A stretch of DNA of 21,883 nucleotides from CAZOIA01 sp964579675 (GCA_964579675.1 CAZOIA010000095.1:1-21883); one strand, 5' to 3'. Positions 6,943 to 15,848 are shown, numbered from the stretch's first letter. The notes: generated from the letters alone by a model not told the origin. Numbers and translations: made by a program.

Positions 6943-8388
6943 CTAAACGACGAGATCAACGCCCGGCTCCGCCGGACGTTGCACGCCACCGGGCCCCTCA
7001 TCCTCCGACAACCCGCTGCCTCCTGAAACCGTCATTGGCTCATCCGCCTGGTGTGCGGACCCGGACAAATCGCTGCGAGCACCCGGGCCACCATGCCCTT
7101 CCGGTCCGCCGGATGACGACTCGCCCCATTGGGGCGTTGACTGCTGCTGATCGCTCAGGTCCTGCGATCCGCCGGCCGGCAAAGAGGGAGGACGGAACTC
7201 GACGTCCACCTGGCTCAGTTGGATCCCGTGTTGTTCCAGCGTGCTGCGGAGGTCGGCTACCCGGCTCCGCACGGCCTCATGCCCGGCCAGTGTCTCGGCT
7301 TCCACCCGAAGCGTGAGCATCTGATCGTGCATCCGCACATCGATCCGCAGGTGGCCCAACTCCGGCGGATCGAGACGCAACGTCATCGTCGAATGTCGCG
7401 ACCCGATGTTCGCCCGCACGATCCGGGCCAGTTCCGTGATTGACCGCGACTCGTCGAGATTGATCCCGACCGCACGCGAATTCCCTTCCACCCCGACCGG
7501 CAGCGCTCCAGACCGGACCGCCGCGAATCGGCCTCCCGGACGACCGGTTGCCCGGAGAACGTTCTGGAAATCGACCGACGGTGCGTTCGGGCGACCGGAG
7601 GCACTGCCGGCTTTGCCGCCATGGGACGGCGCAGCATCCTGAGACTGTCCGGAACCGGCCTCGCGCCCTGTCGCCTGGCCCTGCTGATGACCGGGCAGCA
7701 CGTTCGGCGCCGATTGAACCACCGGCGTGCGGTTCAATGACTCCGTCGGTCCGCCGGGCGTGGTCATCGGGCCTGGCATTCTCGGGGCTGCCTGGTCCCC
7801 CGGGCCTTGTGAGCCAGCCCTTTGGCCACTATCGGCGGCTGATCCTGCGTTTTGCGTCGGCACATCCGCCGCCGCCTCGGCCACTTGCTGCGGTCTCATC
7901 GTCGTACCGTCCTGAGCCGCGTCTTGAACCCGCTCCGGGGTCACGCCATCACCCACCCCGTACTCCCGGGCCTCGGTCTGAGCCTGGCGGTCAACCTCTG
8001 CGGCCCGATCCCGGGCGCCTTTTAGCCCGTCTGTTTCCCGCTGGGCCGACGCTTCGTCGGTCTGATCGGGCCCGCGTTGATCCTCGTTGACCAGCGACCG
8101 CAGCTTATCCACGCGACTGGGCTCACCTTGCAACTGCCGGCCCGACCGGCCTCTCAGGGCATCGCAGCGCCCCGATTCTGACAGGGCCTCCGCCAGTTGC
8201 TCATGACGCCGGGAAGTCCCCGCCGCGTCCCGTGCCTGCTGAGTCATCACCTCCGCCAGGCGGTCGGCCGACAGCCGCGCGGATTCAAATACCCCGGCGA
8301 ATACCTCGCCCCGGACATCCAGCAACGTGCTCATCGTCCGGGACACGCGTGGAACGGCCGATCGGTCCACCGACTCGACGGTATTCAT
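6943..8388 (-). CDS. fliK: Hook-length control protein FliK
   Basis: FliK is exported during hook growth, measures hook length and flips export specificity through FlhB. The start at ATG 8388 is chosen because GAGGA lies directly upstream, overlapping the stop of the preceding gene; an upstream in-frame ATG would overlap that gene by about 60 bases. In the 481-residue product, residues 1-300 are Gln/Ala/Gly/Ser/Pro-rich, low in hydrophobics and likely extended, as expected of the ruler part. Residues about 316-400 form the conserved Flg_hook domain, with STMTLRLDPPELGHLRIDVR, LRVEAETLAGHEAVRSRVAD and LRSTLEQHGIQLSQVDVEF. A long acidic, Gly/Ser-rich tail follows, longer than usual. It sits between the motE/ylxF-like gene and flgD. 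Confidence 0.92.
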   Translation of the reverse strand: MNTVESVDRSAVPRVSRTMSTLLDVRGEVFAGVFESARLSADRLAEVMTQQARDAAGTSRRHEQLAEALSESGRCDALRGRSGRQLQGEPSRVDKLRSLVNEDQRGPDQTDEASAQRETDGLKGARDRAAEVDRQAQTEAREYGVGDGVTPERVQDAAQDGTTMRPQQVAEAAADVPTQNAGSAADSGQRAGSQGPGDQAAPRMPGPMTTPGGPTESLNRTPVVQSAPNVLPGHQQGQATGREAGSGQSQDAAPSHGGKAGSASGRPNAPSVDFQNVLRATGRPGGRFAAVRSGALPVGVEGNSRAVGINLDESRSITELARIVRANIGSRHSTMTLRLDPPELGHLRIDVRMHDQMLTLRVEAETLAGHEAVRSRVADLRSTLEQHGIQLSQVDVEFRPPSLPAGGSQDLSDQQQSTPQWGESSSGGPEGHGGPGARSDLSGSAHQADEPMTVSGGSGLSEDEGPGGVQRPAEPGVDLVV

Positions 8389-8395
8389 GTCATCC

Positions 8396-9058
8396 TCACC
8401 GGTTGGCCGGGGCGTTCGGTCCATCCACGCCGTTCGCCGTTTCGTCCTTGTATTTGCCAAGTTGGTTCAGGATCCTCCCGATCCAGAGCTTCTCGTCTTC
8501 GCTGTCACACGCGTTGACAATCTTCGAAACGCGGTTCGCATCCATCTGCATCAGCAGTTGCACCGTGTCCGCTTCCTTGGTGTGGTTCTTCAGTTGCTCC
8601 TTGGCCATCTTGGGATCGATCTTCGAGAGAATCTCAAGCTGCCGCTCGAAGCCGAGCTGCCGGCTCTCATTGAGCATCTCCTTCTGTTCTTGCTTGAAGG
8701 TCCGTTCCTTCTCCTCGATCTTCTCCAGCAGACGCATCGTCTCGAGCTGGATTTCCCGACCCAGAGCCTGGCGATCCTCGATCTCGCGCTTGTGACGCTG
8801 CGCCAGCAGCTCGTAATACTCCTTCTTGGCCTGGAGACGGGCGATCTCCGCTCCCGAGGCCTCCGGCGGTGCCTCGGGTCCCGCCGGCTGGCTGGCGGCA
8901 ACCTCGGTCTCGGGGAACTCACCGCGAAGCACCACCGCCATCTGTTCCAACCGCTCGGCATTCAGTCGGCCACTGGCGAACAGAAAGCCCACCAAGCCAC
9001 CGACGGCGAACAGGTTCACCAGGGCCAACAATGCCAGTGTGTGATAGAGCCGTTTCAT
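8396..9058 (-). CDS. MotE/YlxF-like membrane coiled-coil protein
   Basis: The 220-residue product has an N-terminal membrane anchor (KRLYHTLALLALVNLFAVGG, about 3-27) preceded by positive residues, so the bulk probably lies in the periplasm. A short Pro/Ala linker follows, then a long charged coiled coil (about 70-145, rich in Glu/Lys/Arg). The C-terminal domain resembles the MgtE N-terminal fold: ILSKIDPKMAKEQLKNHTKE, VQLLMQMDANRVSKIVNAC. This is the layout of MotE (a periplasmic chaperone in Sinorhizobium) and YlxF of Bacillus, and YlxF occupies the same slot between fliJ and fliK. Its start overlaps the fliJ stop by 4 bases (ATGA). Its exact role here is inferred from position and architecture, probably stator or basal-body maturation. 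Confidence 0.8.
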   Translation of the reverse strand: MKRLYHTLALLALVNLFAVGGLVGFLFASGRLNAERLEQMAVVLRGEFPETEVAASQPAGPEAPPEASGAEIARLQAKKEYYELLAQRHKREIEDRQALGREIQLETMRLLEKIEEKERTFKQEQKEMLNESRQLGFERQLEILSKIDPKMAKEQLKNHTKEADTVQLLMQMDANRVSKIVNACDSEDEKLWIGRILNQLGKYKDETANGVDGPNAPANR

Positions 9059-9543
9059 CCGCTTTCTTGCCCTTGGGCCATCTCGGCTTTCTCCCTCCGA
9101 TCGAAGACATAGCGAACGGTGGTCAGCTCGTCGCTTTCCCGCGTCTCACGCCGGTCCTCCTCCTGGCGATAACGTCGCCACTGTCGTTCCTTCAGTTTGT
9201 CCAGTATGCGGCGCTGCTTGACCGCCTCGGTGAGCACTGCCCGCTCCTGGGCCAGGCGCGCTTCCAGGAAGCGCAACCGCCCTTCCGCCTCCAGGGAACC
9301 CCGGTGCAGGTGGCTCAGCCAGCTCCGGTGACGCATCACCTGCTGAATGTCGATCGTTCCCGCCTCCTGTCCGGCCCGGACCGCCCCGATCTCGTCTTGA
9401 ATCTGGCGGTCGATCGCGCCGATCTGCTCGTGCACCTGCGTGATCTGTCGAAGCCGGCCGGCCACTACGCGCTTGTGCTGATCTTCACGCTGCCGGCGAA
9501 CCTTCAGCATCGTGTCGAAACGGAATGTAAACCGCTTGGCCAT
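9055..9543 (-). CDS. fliJ: Flagellar export protein FliJ
   Basis: FliJ is the coiled-coil stalk of the export ATPase; it inserts into the FliI hexamer and escorts chaperones. The 162-residue product starts MAKRFTFRFDTMLKVRRQRE, the typical FliJ opening (F.F.L...L..R), and continues as almost unbroken charged helix to the C-terminus, rich in Arg, Glu and Gln. Length and composition fit the family, whose sequences are poorly conserved. Identification rests on the opening motif and on the position directly after fliI (17-base gap). AGAGAG lies upstream of the ATG. The stop overlaps the next start by 4 bases. Confidence 0.88.
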   Translation of the reverse strand: MAKRFTFRFDTMLKVRRQREDQHKRVVAGRLRQITQVHEQIGAIDRQIQDEIGAVRAGQEAGTIDIQQVMRHRSWLSHLHRGSLEAEGRLRFLEARLAQERAVLTEAVKQRRILDKLKERQWRRYRQEEDRRETRESDELTTVRYVFDRREKAEMAQGQESG

Positions 9544-9560
9544 CCGTTATCTCTCTGGCC

Positions 9561-10955
9561 TCACCCCACCGGCACTGCCGGGGCCGCCGGGGCCGCCCCC
9601 TGCTTGCGCCGGCTTTCCTTTGCCAGCCGCGCCGTGGCCTCCTCGATCTGCTGAGCCAACGCCACCAGTTGCCGGCGCGCCTCCGCGAACGTGACCCGCT
9701 GGGCGATCGCCTGCTGGAGGAACGTCTGCACCGCCGGTCGGGTCTGAATAACGGCATCAAACTCGGGATTGGTGCCCGAGGCGTAGGCGCCGATGTTGAC
9801 CAGGTCTTCGATCTCGTTCCATGTTGCAATCGTCCGCAGCACCGTGCGGGCAGCCGCCAGGTGCTGCTCATCCACCACGTCACACATGACCCTGCTGATG
9901 CTCTCGGCCACACTGACCGCCGGATAGTACGCTTTGTTGGCCAGTGCCCGCGACAACCAGACGTGCCCGTCCAGAACACCACGAACCGCGTCGCCGACCG
10001 GGTCGCTGATGTCGTCGGCTTCAACGAGCACGGTATAGAACCCGGTGATGCTGCCCCGATCGGTCTGACCGGCACGTTCGAGCAACTGCGGCAAAAGGGC
10101 AAAGGCGCTGGGCGTGTACCCCTTGGTCGCGGGAGGCTCCCCCGCCGACAGGCCGATCTGCCGCTGGGCCATCGCGATCCGGGTCAGCGAGTCCATCAGC
10201 AGCAGCACGCTCTTGCCGCGATCGCGGAAATACTCCGCCACCGCAGTGGCTACGAACCCCGCCCGAACCCGCAGCACCGGCGATTCGTCCGAAGTGCTGA
10301 GAACCACCACCGTCCTGCCCCGCCCTTCGGGCCCGAGGTCTTTCTCGATGAACTCGTTGACCTCCCGTCCCCGTTCCCCGACCAGCGCGAGCACCGTGAC
10401 GTCCGCGTCGGTATACCGGGCGATCATGCCCAGCAGAACACTCTTGCCGACCCCCGTACCGGAGAACAAACCCAGCCGCTGGCCTCGACCGGCGGTCAAC
10501 ATACTGTCCATCACGCGGATTCCGGTCGCCAGGGGCTGAGTAATCCGCGGCCTGGCCAATGCCTTCGGCGCGGGCCGGTAGAGCGGATAATGGGCGTCGT
10601 AACAGACCGCCGGCCCGTCGTTGATGACCCGTCCCATCCCGTCCACCACCCGACCGACCAGGCCCTCACACACGCCGACCCTGGCCTGACCCGGCAAGGC
10701 AACAACCTGGTGGCCCCGCGCGATCCCCAGCGTGTCGCGAAGCGGCATAAGGATCGTGCGATCATCACGGAATCCCACTACCTGCGCCTCGACCTGGCCG
10801 CCACTTTTCCGGTAGATGGAGCACATCGACCCCACCGGGGCCGGCAGTCCCGTGACGACCACGGTTATTCCAGTCACGTCCGCCACCCGTCCCACCAGGG
10901 CAGGGGTGGGCATGCGCGTGACAAGATCGATCTCATTGGCAAATGCGTTGCTCAT
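9561..10955 (-). CDS. fliI: Flagellum-specific ATPase FliI
   Basis: FliI is the hexameric ATPase that energises loading of flagellar type III export substrates. The 464-residue product has the F1-beta-like N-domain, then the P-loop GLFSGTGVGKS (162-172), the GERGREVNEFIEKDLGPEG motif (193-211), Walker B LLLMDSLTRIAMAQRQIGLS (251-270, D255), and EPPATKGYTPSAFALLPQLL with the ERAG that follows. The T3SS/FliI subgroup is shown by RVMDSMLTAGRGQR and SVLLGMIARYTDADV. The C-terminus carries a short Ala/Pro-rich extension of about 15 residues. The start overlaps the fliH stop (ATGA), and fliJ follows after 17 bases: the FliH-FliI-FliJ complex is encoded together. Confidence 0.97.
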   Translation of the reverse strand: MSNAFANEIDLVTRMPTPALVGRVADVTGITVVVTGLPAPVGSMCSIYRKSGGQVEAQVVGFRDDRTILMPLRDTLGIARGHQVVALPGQARVGVCEGLVGRVVDGMGRVINDGPAVCYDAHYPLYRPAPKALARPRITQPLATGIRVMDSMLTAGRGQRLGLFSGTGVGKSVLLGMIARYTDADVTVLALVGERGREVNEFIEKDLGPEGRGRTVVVLSTSDESPVLRVRAGFVATAVAEYFRDRGKSVLLLMDSLTRIAMAQRQIGLSAGEPPATKGYTPSAFALLPQLLERAGQTDRGSITGFYTVLVEADDISDPVGDAVRGVLDGHVWLSRALANKAYYPAVSVAESISRVMCDVVDEQHLAAARTVLRTIATWNEIEDLVNIGAYASGTNPEFDAVIQTRPAVQTFLQQAIAQRVTFAEARRQLVALAQQIEEATARLAKESRRKQGAAPAAPAVPVG

Positions 10956-11719
10956 GAATCCACAGCGCCCGCACCGTCAGCCCTATCATCCGAATCACCG
11001 CCGGGCGGTCCCGCCGCAGCAAGCTCCGTTTCGATACGGTCCAGTTGCGTTTCGAGCCTGGCATCGACGGCCCCGGTGCCCCATTGGATCCGGCAACCGC
11101 CGGGGGAGACTTCCGGATCCTCCACGACGCGGATATGGCCCCACTGCTCCCGCATGTCCACGAGCGACCTGGCGAACTGCCGGGCCGCCTCGGCATCGGC
11201 GGGGCTCACCATGATCGTCACGTCCGAGCGGGCCCCCGCCAGTTGGATCGCCTCCTCGAGGTTCGCCCGGACCACCTCGCGATCGCGCTGACCGACGCAA
11301 CGCGCGACCCGCCGGGCGATTGCCATGGCCAGATCGATCAGATCCTGACGGGCCGAGGTTTCCCAGGCGGCCCGGTTGGCGTTGATGTCGGTGATCGTCT
11401 GCTGGCATGATTCGATCAGGCTCTTCTGCTGTTCGGCAAACTCCCGGCGGGCCGCCTCGAAGGCCTCGGTCCGACCGGCTTCCCGACCCTGCCGGGTCCC
11501 CTCCTGAATACCCACCCGGCGTCCTTCTTCCCCGGCCGACTGACGGATCGCTTCCGCCTGGCTCCGTGCCCGGTCCAGGATTCCGGCAGCCTCCGCGCGG
11601 GCGGCGGCCACCACTTTCTGCGCCTCGGCCATCAAGTCGGCGACCTCGAAGCGCCGGAACCCCTGCCCCTCGACCGCACCGGTCGTGACGTCCTTGATGA
11701 CGGCGGACCTCCTGCCCAT
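10952..11719 (-). CDS. fliH: Flagellar export assembly protein FliH
   Basis: FliH is the dimeric regulator and peripheral stalk of FliI that tethers the ATPase to FliN in the C-ring. The ATG at 11719 (255 residues, MGRRSAVIKDVTTG) has GGAG 9 bases upstream; an in-frame ATG at 11734 and a TTG at 11752 are alternatives, and the last would overlap fliG. The N-terminal half is a long Ala/Glu/Arg-rich helix (about 25-115) with GREAGRTEAFEAARREFAEQ. The C-terminal half has the FliH/V-ATPase E-subunit-like domain: IDLAMAIARRVARCVGQRD, VRANLEEAIQLAG, VTIMVSPADAEAARQF and the closing SPGGCRIQWGTGAVDARLET. The last motif is highly typical of FliH/YscL. Confidence 0.92.
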   Translation of the reverse strand: MGRRSAVIKDVTTGAVEGQGFRRFEVADLMAEAQKVVAAARAEAAGILDRARSQAEAIRQSAGEEGRRVGIQEGTRQGREAGRTEAFEAARREFAEQQKSLIESCQQTITDINANRAAWETSARQDLIDLAMAIARRVARCVGQRDREVVRANLEEAIQLAGARSDVTIMVSPADAEAARQFARSLVDMREQWGHIRVVEDPEVSPGGCRIQWGTGAVDARLETQLDRIETELAAAGPPGGDSDDRADGAGAVDS

Positions 11720-11744
11720 CCCATCGATCTCCATCACCCCGCGA

Positions 11745-12791
11745 TCACACAATCACATCAGACTCGCCGCCCCGGCCGGCAATGATGATCTCCCCCGCGT
11801 CCTCCAGGCGACGCACCACATCCACGATCCGCTGCTGAGCCGCCTCCACGTCGCTGAGCCGAACCGGACCCATGTACTCCATGTCCTCTTTGATCAACTG
11901 GGCGGCCCGATCCGACATGTTGCCGAAGATCTTCTGCTTCATCTCGTCGCTGGCGGTCTTCAACGCCATCACCAGCTCCTCGTTGTCGATCTCTTTCAAC
12001 AACGCCTGGATCCCCTTGTCATTCACCAGCAGGATGTCCTCGAAGACAAACATGAGCCGACGAATCTGCTCGACCAGTTCCGGATCGTCCGCCTCCAGCG
12101 ACTCGAGAATGCCCTTTTCCGTCGACCGATCAGCCAGATTCAGCATCTCCGCCACCGCTTCGACCCCGCCGACCTTCTGAAACTGCTGCGAGACGATGCC
12201 CGACAGACGCTGCTCCAGACCCTTTTCCACCTCCCGGATCACTTCCGGGTTGGTCTGTTCCATGTTGGCGACCCGCGTCACTACCTCGGTTTGCTTGGCT
12301 GGGGGCAGCCCGGCAAGGATTTCGCTCCCCTTGCTGCTCGGCAGGTGCGCCAGGATCAGGGCGATCGTCTGCGGATGCTCGTCCTGCATGAACGTAAGCA
12401 GGTTCTCGCTCTCGGCCTTCTGCAGAAAGCTGAAGGGCTGCTCGTAAACCTGGTGCTCGATCTGCTGCATCACCCGCATCGCTTCGTCCTTGGGCAGCGC
12501 CTTTTCCAGGACCGCCCGCGCGTACGCCAGCCCGCCCTCGGACGCGTATTGCTTGGCCAGGGCGATGTTGTAGAAGTCCTCCACGATCGCCTCTCGCGCC
12601 TCCGCCGGCACCGGTCCCAGAGACGCGATCTCCCGCGTCAGATCCTCGACCGTCTCCCGGTCCATGTGCTTAAGGATGATCCCTGACGTCTCGGGACCGA
12701 TGGCCAGCATGAACACCGCCACCTTGGTCATGCCGGTGTACTCCCGCCCCTCGCTATCGACGATCGACTGCGTTTTTCCCTTCTTGGCCAC
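11745..12791 (-). CDS. fliG: Flagellar motor switch protein FliG
   Basis: FliG is the torque-receiving part of the C-ring; its C-domain meets MotA and its N-domain binds FliF. The 348-residue product uses a GTG start (MAKKGKTQSIVDSEG), 3 bases after the fliF stop. Conserved pieces are LAIGPETSGIILKHMD in the N-domain, DEHPQTIALILAHLPSSKGS (the EHPQ motif) and LNLADRSTEKGILESLEADD in the middle domain. The torque helix region is ALLKEIDNEELVMALKTASD, then EMKQKIFGNMSDRAAQLIKE and DMEYMGPVRLSDVEAAQQRI. The charged residues of the torque helix are kept in the usual pattern. FliM binding is implied by the EHPQ motif, although no fliM is in this window. Confidence 0.97.
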   Translation of the reverse strand: MAKKGKTQSIVDSEGREYTGMTKVAVFMLAIGPETSGIILKHMDRETVEDLTREIASLGPVPAEAREAIVEDFYNIALAKQYASEGGLAYARAVLEKALPKDEAMRVMQQIEHQVYEQPFSFLQKAESENLLTFMQDEHPQTIALILAHLPSSKGSEILAGLPPAKQTEVVTRVANMEQTNPEVIREVEKGLEQRLSGIVSQQFQKVGGVEAVAEMLNLADRSTEKGILESLEADDPELVEQIRRLMFVFEDILLVNDKGIQALLKEIDNEELVMALKTASDEMKQKIFGNMSDRAAQLIKEDMEYMGPVRLSDVEAAQQRIVDVVRRLEDAGEIIIAGRGGESDVIV

Positions 12792-12794
12792 TGC

Positions 12795-14459
12795 TTACTG
12801 CTTTCCTGCGGCCCAGCGCTGCAAAATAACTGCCGCCGCGTCCGGGTCTCCCTGAATCATGTCCGTCACCTGGTCAACCACCTGTTGCGTGCGAACCGTC
12901 GCCTCGTCCACTTCCTTGCCCACCAGCAGGTGCTCGGATTCCCTTGCTTCGCCCGCCGTCGCCTCTCCCACAACCATTGGCTCTCCGCCCTCGTCTCGCC
13001 GTTCGCCCCTGACCCGAACGATTTGCTGCCTGGGCGGCTCCTCGCCCGGCAATACCGGGCCCTCGGCGACCTTGCGAACCATCATCAGCATCATCAGCAG
13101 GCTCACGACCGCCAGCGCGCCCAACCCCGCCTTGTCCCAGTACGCCTTCACCAGGCCCATCATCCCCTCCCCAACCCCCGCCTGCACCGCCCCGCCAAAC
13201 GCCACCGTCGCACCATCCGGGAACCAGTCCACTTGCACCTTGTCCTGATCGATGTCCAGCGCTCCCATGACCTGTTTTGTGATCTTGGCGAGGACGTTCG
13301 CCTTGAAGAACACCTCCAGCTCATCGTCGGTCGGCTCCTCGCCCCCGTGGGCTGGCTCATACACGCTCACCAGGTAGCTCTTGGGCACGTTGACCGACGC
13401 GGAGAGGCTCTTGATGTTGTGTCGCGGGGTCTCGATCGTGGTCACCGTCGTATCCACTTCGCCCTTGTAGCGCGACTCGGTGGTGTTCTTCTCCGTGCTC
13501 TCGGTGGGGCTGCCTCCGGCCACTGCCCGCGAGGTATTGGGTACGACGCCGGGCTCCGCCGCCGTCACTCCCCGGGTCCGGGTCTCGCTCTCGCTCCGGT
13601 CCTCCTCCATCACCGGCTTGCCGTAGACCTGTTGCGTCTCGTGACGCGATTCGGGATCCAACTCGGCATGCACCTTCACCAGCAAGCCGGGAATGTGAGC
13701 AAGCAATTCCTTGATTTTGCTGGCGAAATACTCCTCCTTCTTTTGCCGGTCCTCGAGGTCGTCGTACGCCCAGCCTTCCTCGGGCCTGGGAACGTTGCCG
13801 CTGCGCCCGGTCGTCGCATCCGTCACCGCCACGTTGTGAATGTCCAGACCGGAGACGGCACGACTGACGAAACTGGCCAGGGCGTAGATGCGGTCGCGGT
13901 CGAGCTGGACGCCCTCCTCCAGCTTGACGTAAACGCTTGCCGTCGGCACCACCGACGCCCGACCGATCGTGCGACGCGCGTTCTTGTCGATGAAAACCCG
14001 AGCGTCGAGCAACCCGCTGAACTCGCGAAGCACACGCGACAGCTCGTTTCCCAACGCCAGGCTCCACCGCCGGTCCTGCTCCTGAATGCTCAGCCACGGG
14101 CTGCTGTTCTCGTCCAGCAGCTTGGCGAAACCGATGCTGATGTCGTCGGGCAACAGCCGCTGCTGGCCAAACTGGGCAAGCAACTTCGCTCGATCCTCCG
14201 CCGGAACCATGATCACGTCACCCACGACCTTGTAACCGGTCCCCTGGGCATCGAGCCGTTCCTGGATCCGCCCGAGATCCTGGGCGCTCATCGGCTGTTC
14301 CAGCAGGGGAACCAGGGCCGGTTCCGACGCCCAATTCACCATCCACAACAGCGCGACCGCAAGCAAAGCGACGCACGACCCGATCGCCAACCGCTGAGAG
14401 AGCGTCAGGCCCTCCAAATGATTCCGGGTCTGAACAAAGAGCTTCCTGAGGAATTCCAT
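12795..14459 (-). CDS. fliF: Flagellar MS-ring protein FliF
   Basis: FliF builds the inner-membrane MS ring that houses the export gate and carries the C-ring. The 554-residue product has a first membrane helix (about 25-44), ring-building motifs RBM1/2 (EPALVPLLEQPMSAQDLGRI; RLDAQGTGYKV; SIQEQDRRWSLALGNELSRV; DARVFIDKNA), and the RBM3 region with VDTTVTTIETPRHNIKSLSA and SVNVPKSYLV. The second membrane helix is near 444-461, and a cytoplasmic FliG-binding tail ends VVDQVTDMIQGDPDAAAVIL and QRWAAG. A Ser/Thr/Glu-rich loop (about 285-330) is the usual variable insertion. AAAGGAA lies just before the ATG. It follows fliE by 20 bases. Confidence 0.96.
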   Translation of the reverse strand: MEFLRKLFVQTRNHLEGLTLSQRLAIGSCVALLAVALLWMVNWASEPALVPLLEQPMSAQDLGRIQERLDAQGTGYKVVGDVIMVPAEDRAKLLAQFGQQRLLPDDISIGFAKLLDENSSPWLSIQEQDRRWSLALGNELSRVLREFSGLLDARVFIDKNARRTIGRASVVPTASVYVKLEEGVQLDRDRIYALASFVSRAVSGLDIHNVAVTDATTGRSGNVPRPEEGWAYDDLEDRQKKEEYFASKIKELLAHIPGLLVKVHAELDPESRHETQQVYGKPVMEEDRSESETRTRGVTAAEPGVVPNTSRAVAGGSPTESTEKNTTESRYKGEVDTTVTTIETPRHNIKSLSASVNVPKSYLVSVYEPAHGGEEPTDDELEVFFKANVLAKITKQVMGALDIDQDKVQVDWFPDGATVAFGGAVQAGVGEGMMGLVKAYWDKAGLGALAVVSLLMMLMMVRKVAEGPVLPGEEPPRQQIVRVRGERRDEGGEPMVVGEATAGEARESEHLLVGKEVDEATVRTQQVVDQVTDMIQGDPDAAAVILQRWAAGKQ

Positions 14460-14479
14460 TTCCTTTCAGTCTCCCAATG

Positions 14480-14797
14480 TCAGATGCGCATCTGCTGCAC
14501 CTCGCGGTACGCCTCGACCAGCTTGTTTCGCATCTCCATCAGCATGCTGAACGCAACGTCCGCCTTGCGGACCGCGGTGAAGACCTCGGCCAGGTTGTCG
14601 GTCTGGCCGGTGACCACTTTCTGAACTCCCTGGGCCGCCTCCTGTTGAAGGCGGTTAACCTGGTCCAGACTGTCCAGCAACAGGTCTTTGAACGACTGAC
14701 CGTCCAGCCCGGCCGTCGCCCCGGGCGGACCCGGCTTGCCGAGCGGTCCAGCCTGAACTCCGGGCTGAAGCCCATGAATACTGAGCGGATCCGGCAT
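14480..14797 (-). CDS. fliE: Hook-basal body adaptor FliE
   Basis: FliE is the first exported rod component and joins the MS ring/export gate to the FlgB rod. The 105-residue product has a Gly/Pro-rich N-terminus and the conserved C-terminal helices: SFKDLLLDSLDQVNRLQQEA, QKVVTGQTDNLAEVFTAVRK, and ADVAFSMLMEMRNKLVEAYR, then EVQQMRI. GGGAGG lies 7 bases upstream of the ATG. Length and the C-terminal motif are normal for the family. It lies between flgC and fliF, as in most flgBC-fliE operons. Confidence 0.95.
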   Translation of the reverse strand: MPDPLSIHGLQPGVQAGPLGKPGPPGATAGLDGQSFKDLLLDSLDQVNRLQQEAAQGVQKVVTGQTDNLAEVFTAVRKADVAFSMLMEMRNKLVEAYREVQQMRI

Positions 14798-14843
14798 CGA
14801 TTACCCTCCCCACTTCAATGGGAATTCGCCTGAACGCATCCTG

Positions 14844-15254
14844 CTATGCCAATAACCGCATGGTGGCCGACATCATGCTCTTGGTCACCTCGATCGCCGC
14901 GATGTTCGCCTCGTACGCGCGCGACGCGAGCATCGCGTTGACCATTTCCGTCCCCAGATCGACGTTCGGGTATTCGACGTATCCTCTGCGCGGGCCGGAT
15001 TGGATGGCATGTGGATGCCCAGGCTCGTAAACCAGTTTGCCCGGCGAGGGATCCTCCCGGATCTCACTGACGTGCACGCCCGGCCCGCCTTCACCGTCGC
15101 TCGCGGCAAACACCGCCACTCGCCGCTTGAACGGTCCCGGCTGACCGTCCGCCCGCTGCGTAGCCTGAGCGTTGGCAACGTTGCCCGCGATCGTGTCCAT
15201 CCGGACCCGCTGGGCAATCAGTCCCGAGGTGCTGACATCAAGTGAGCCGAACAT
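14844..15254 (-). CDS. flgC: Proximal rod protein FlgC
   Basis: FlgC is a proximal rod subunit, exported through the flagellar apparatus. The ATG at 15254 gives MFGSLDVSTSGLIAQRVRMD with GAGGT 6 bases upstream; the TTG five codons earlier lies across that ribosome site and is rejected. The 136-residue product has the N-terminal TIAGNVANAQATQ block, a basic GPFKRRVAVF segment, and the FlgC C-terminus GYVEYPNVDLGTEMVNAMLA followed by SRAYEANIAAIEVTKSMM. This ending is diagnostic. An 88-base gap separates it from flgB and shows no clear signal. Confidence 0.95.
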   Translation of the reverse strand: MFGSLDVSTSGLIAQRVRMDTIAGNVANAQATQRADGQPGPFKRRVAVFAASDGEGGPGVHVSEIREDPSPGKLVYEPGHPHAIQSGPRRGYVEYPNVDLGTEMVNAMLASRAYEANIAAIEVTKSMMSATMRLLA

Positions 15255-15342
15255 CCCAATACCTCGCAAGAACCACGCGCCGTGAACTTGAAGCCCGGCC
15301 GATCTTTCACCCCGGCAGTAACGCCCAATCCCGCAGGGTCAT

Positions 15343-15780
15343 CTAGGCCACCCTGCCGCTAATCGCCTTCGTCAGCTCCTCAAACTTGCCCCGCAGCAGT
15401 TCCGTCACGACCTGATGCATCATCGCGTTCTCCGCCAGCATCGCCATCTGCGTCTCGATTCGCGTGTTCGTCTGGTCGTGGAACAGGACGTTCTCCGCCG
15501 GTTCCACCGTCGGAGTCACCGTCAGACGCCCGGACCTATCCTGCCGGAACTGCCTGGAGCCCCTGATCTCGAGCGCAGGGGTCCGCCTTTCCTCCCGCCT
15601 GTCCAGCGCCTCGGCCAGTGCCTGTTGGAACGCCCGGGCATCAAGGTGTTTGGTCTGGTAGCCGGGCGTATCCACATTGGCGATGTTCTCGGTCAACATG
15701 CGGTGCCGGGCCTGGGTGAAGGCCAGCATCTTCTCCATGGCCGGCATTGGCCCGCGATTCACCACGTCCGCGAAGTACAT
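15343..15780 (-). CDS. flgB: Proximal rod protein FlgB
   Basis: FlgB is the most proximal rod subunit and the first gene of the long structural operon. The ATG at 15780 (145 residues, MYFADVVNRGPMPAMEKMLA) has AGGGAGGA 3-4 bases upstream, a strong ribosome site; the frame stays open for 220 more bases upstream, but that stretch is promoter DNA. Family signatures are RHRMLTENIANVDTPGYQTK, ENVLFHDQTNTRIETQMAML and AENAMMHQVVTELLRGKFEE. A sigma-54 promoter match lies about 70 bases upstream of the start, so this operon is probably under control of the response regulator encoded just before it. Confidence 0.95.
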   Translation of the reverse strand: MYFADVVNRGPMPAMEKMLAFTQARHRMLTENIANVDTPGYQTKHLDARAFQQALAEALDRREERRTPALEIRGSRQFRQDRSGRLTVTPTVEPAENVLFHDQTNTRIETQMAMLAENAMMHQVVTELLRGKFEELTKAISGRVA

Positions 15781-15848
15781 TAATCCTCCCTGAACCAGCC
15801 CACGGGCACGTTCAGAACCGCTGCACCGCGACCGTCGTCGAGCGCCGA

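Noticed and set aside
9669..11291. 540-codon plus-strand open frame opposite fliI and fliH
   Set aside because: Same reasons: compositional shadow of strongly conserved genes on the other strand.
12885..14624. 579-codon plus-strand open frame opposite fliF and fliE
   Set aside because: Long only because third-position GC on the minus strand removes stops; His/Arg/Leu-rich and unrecognisable.
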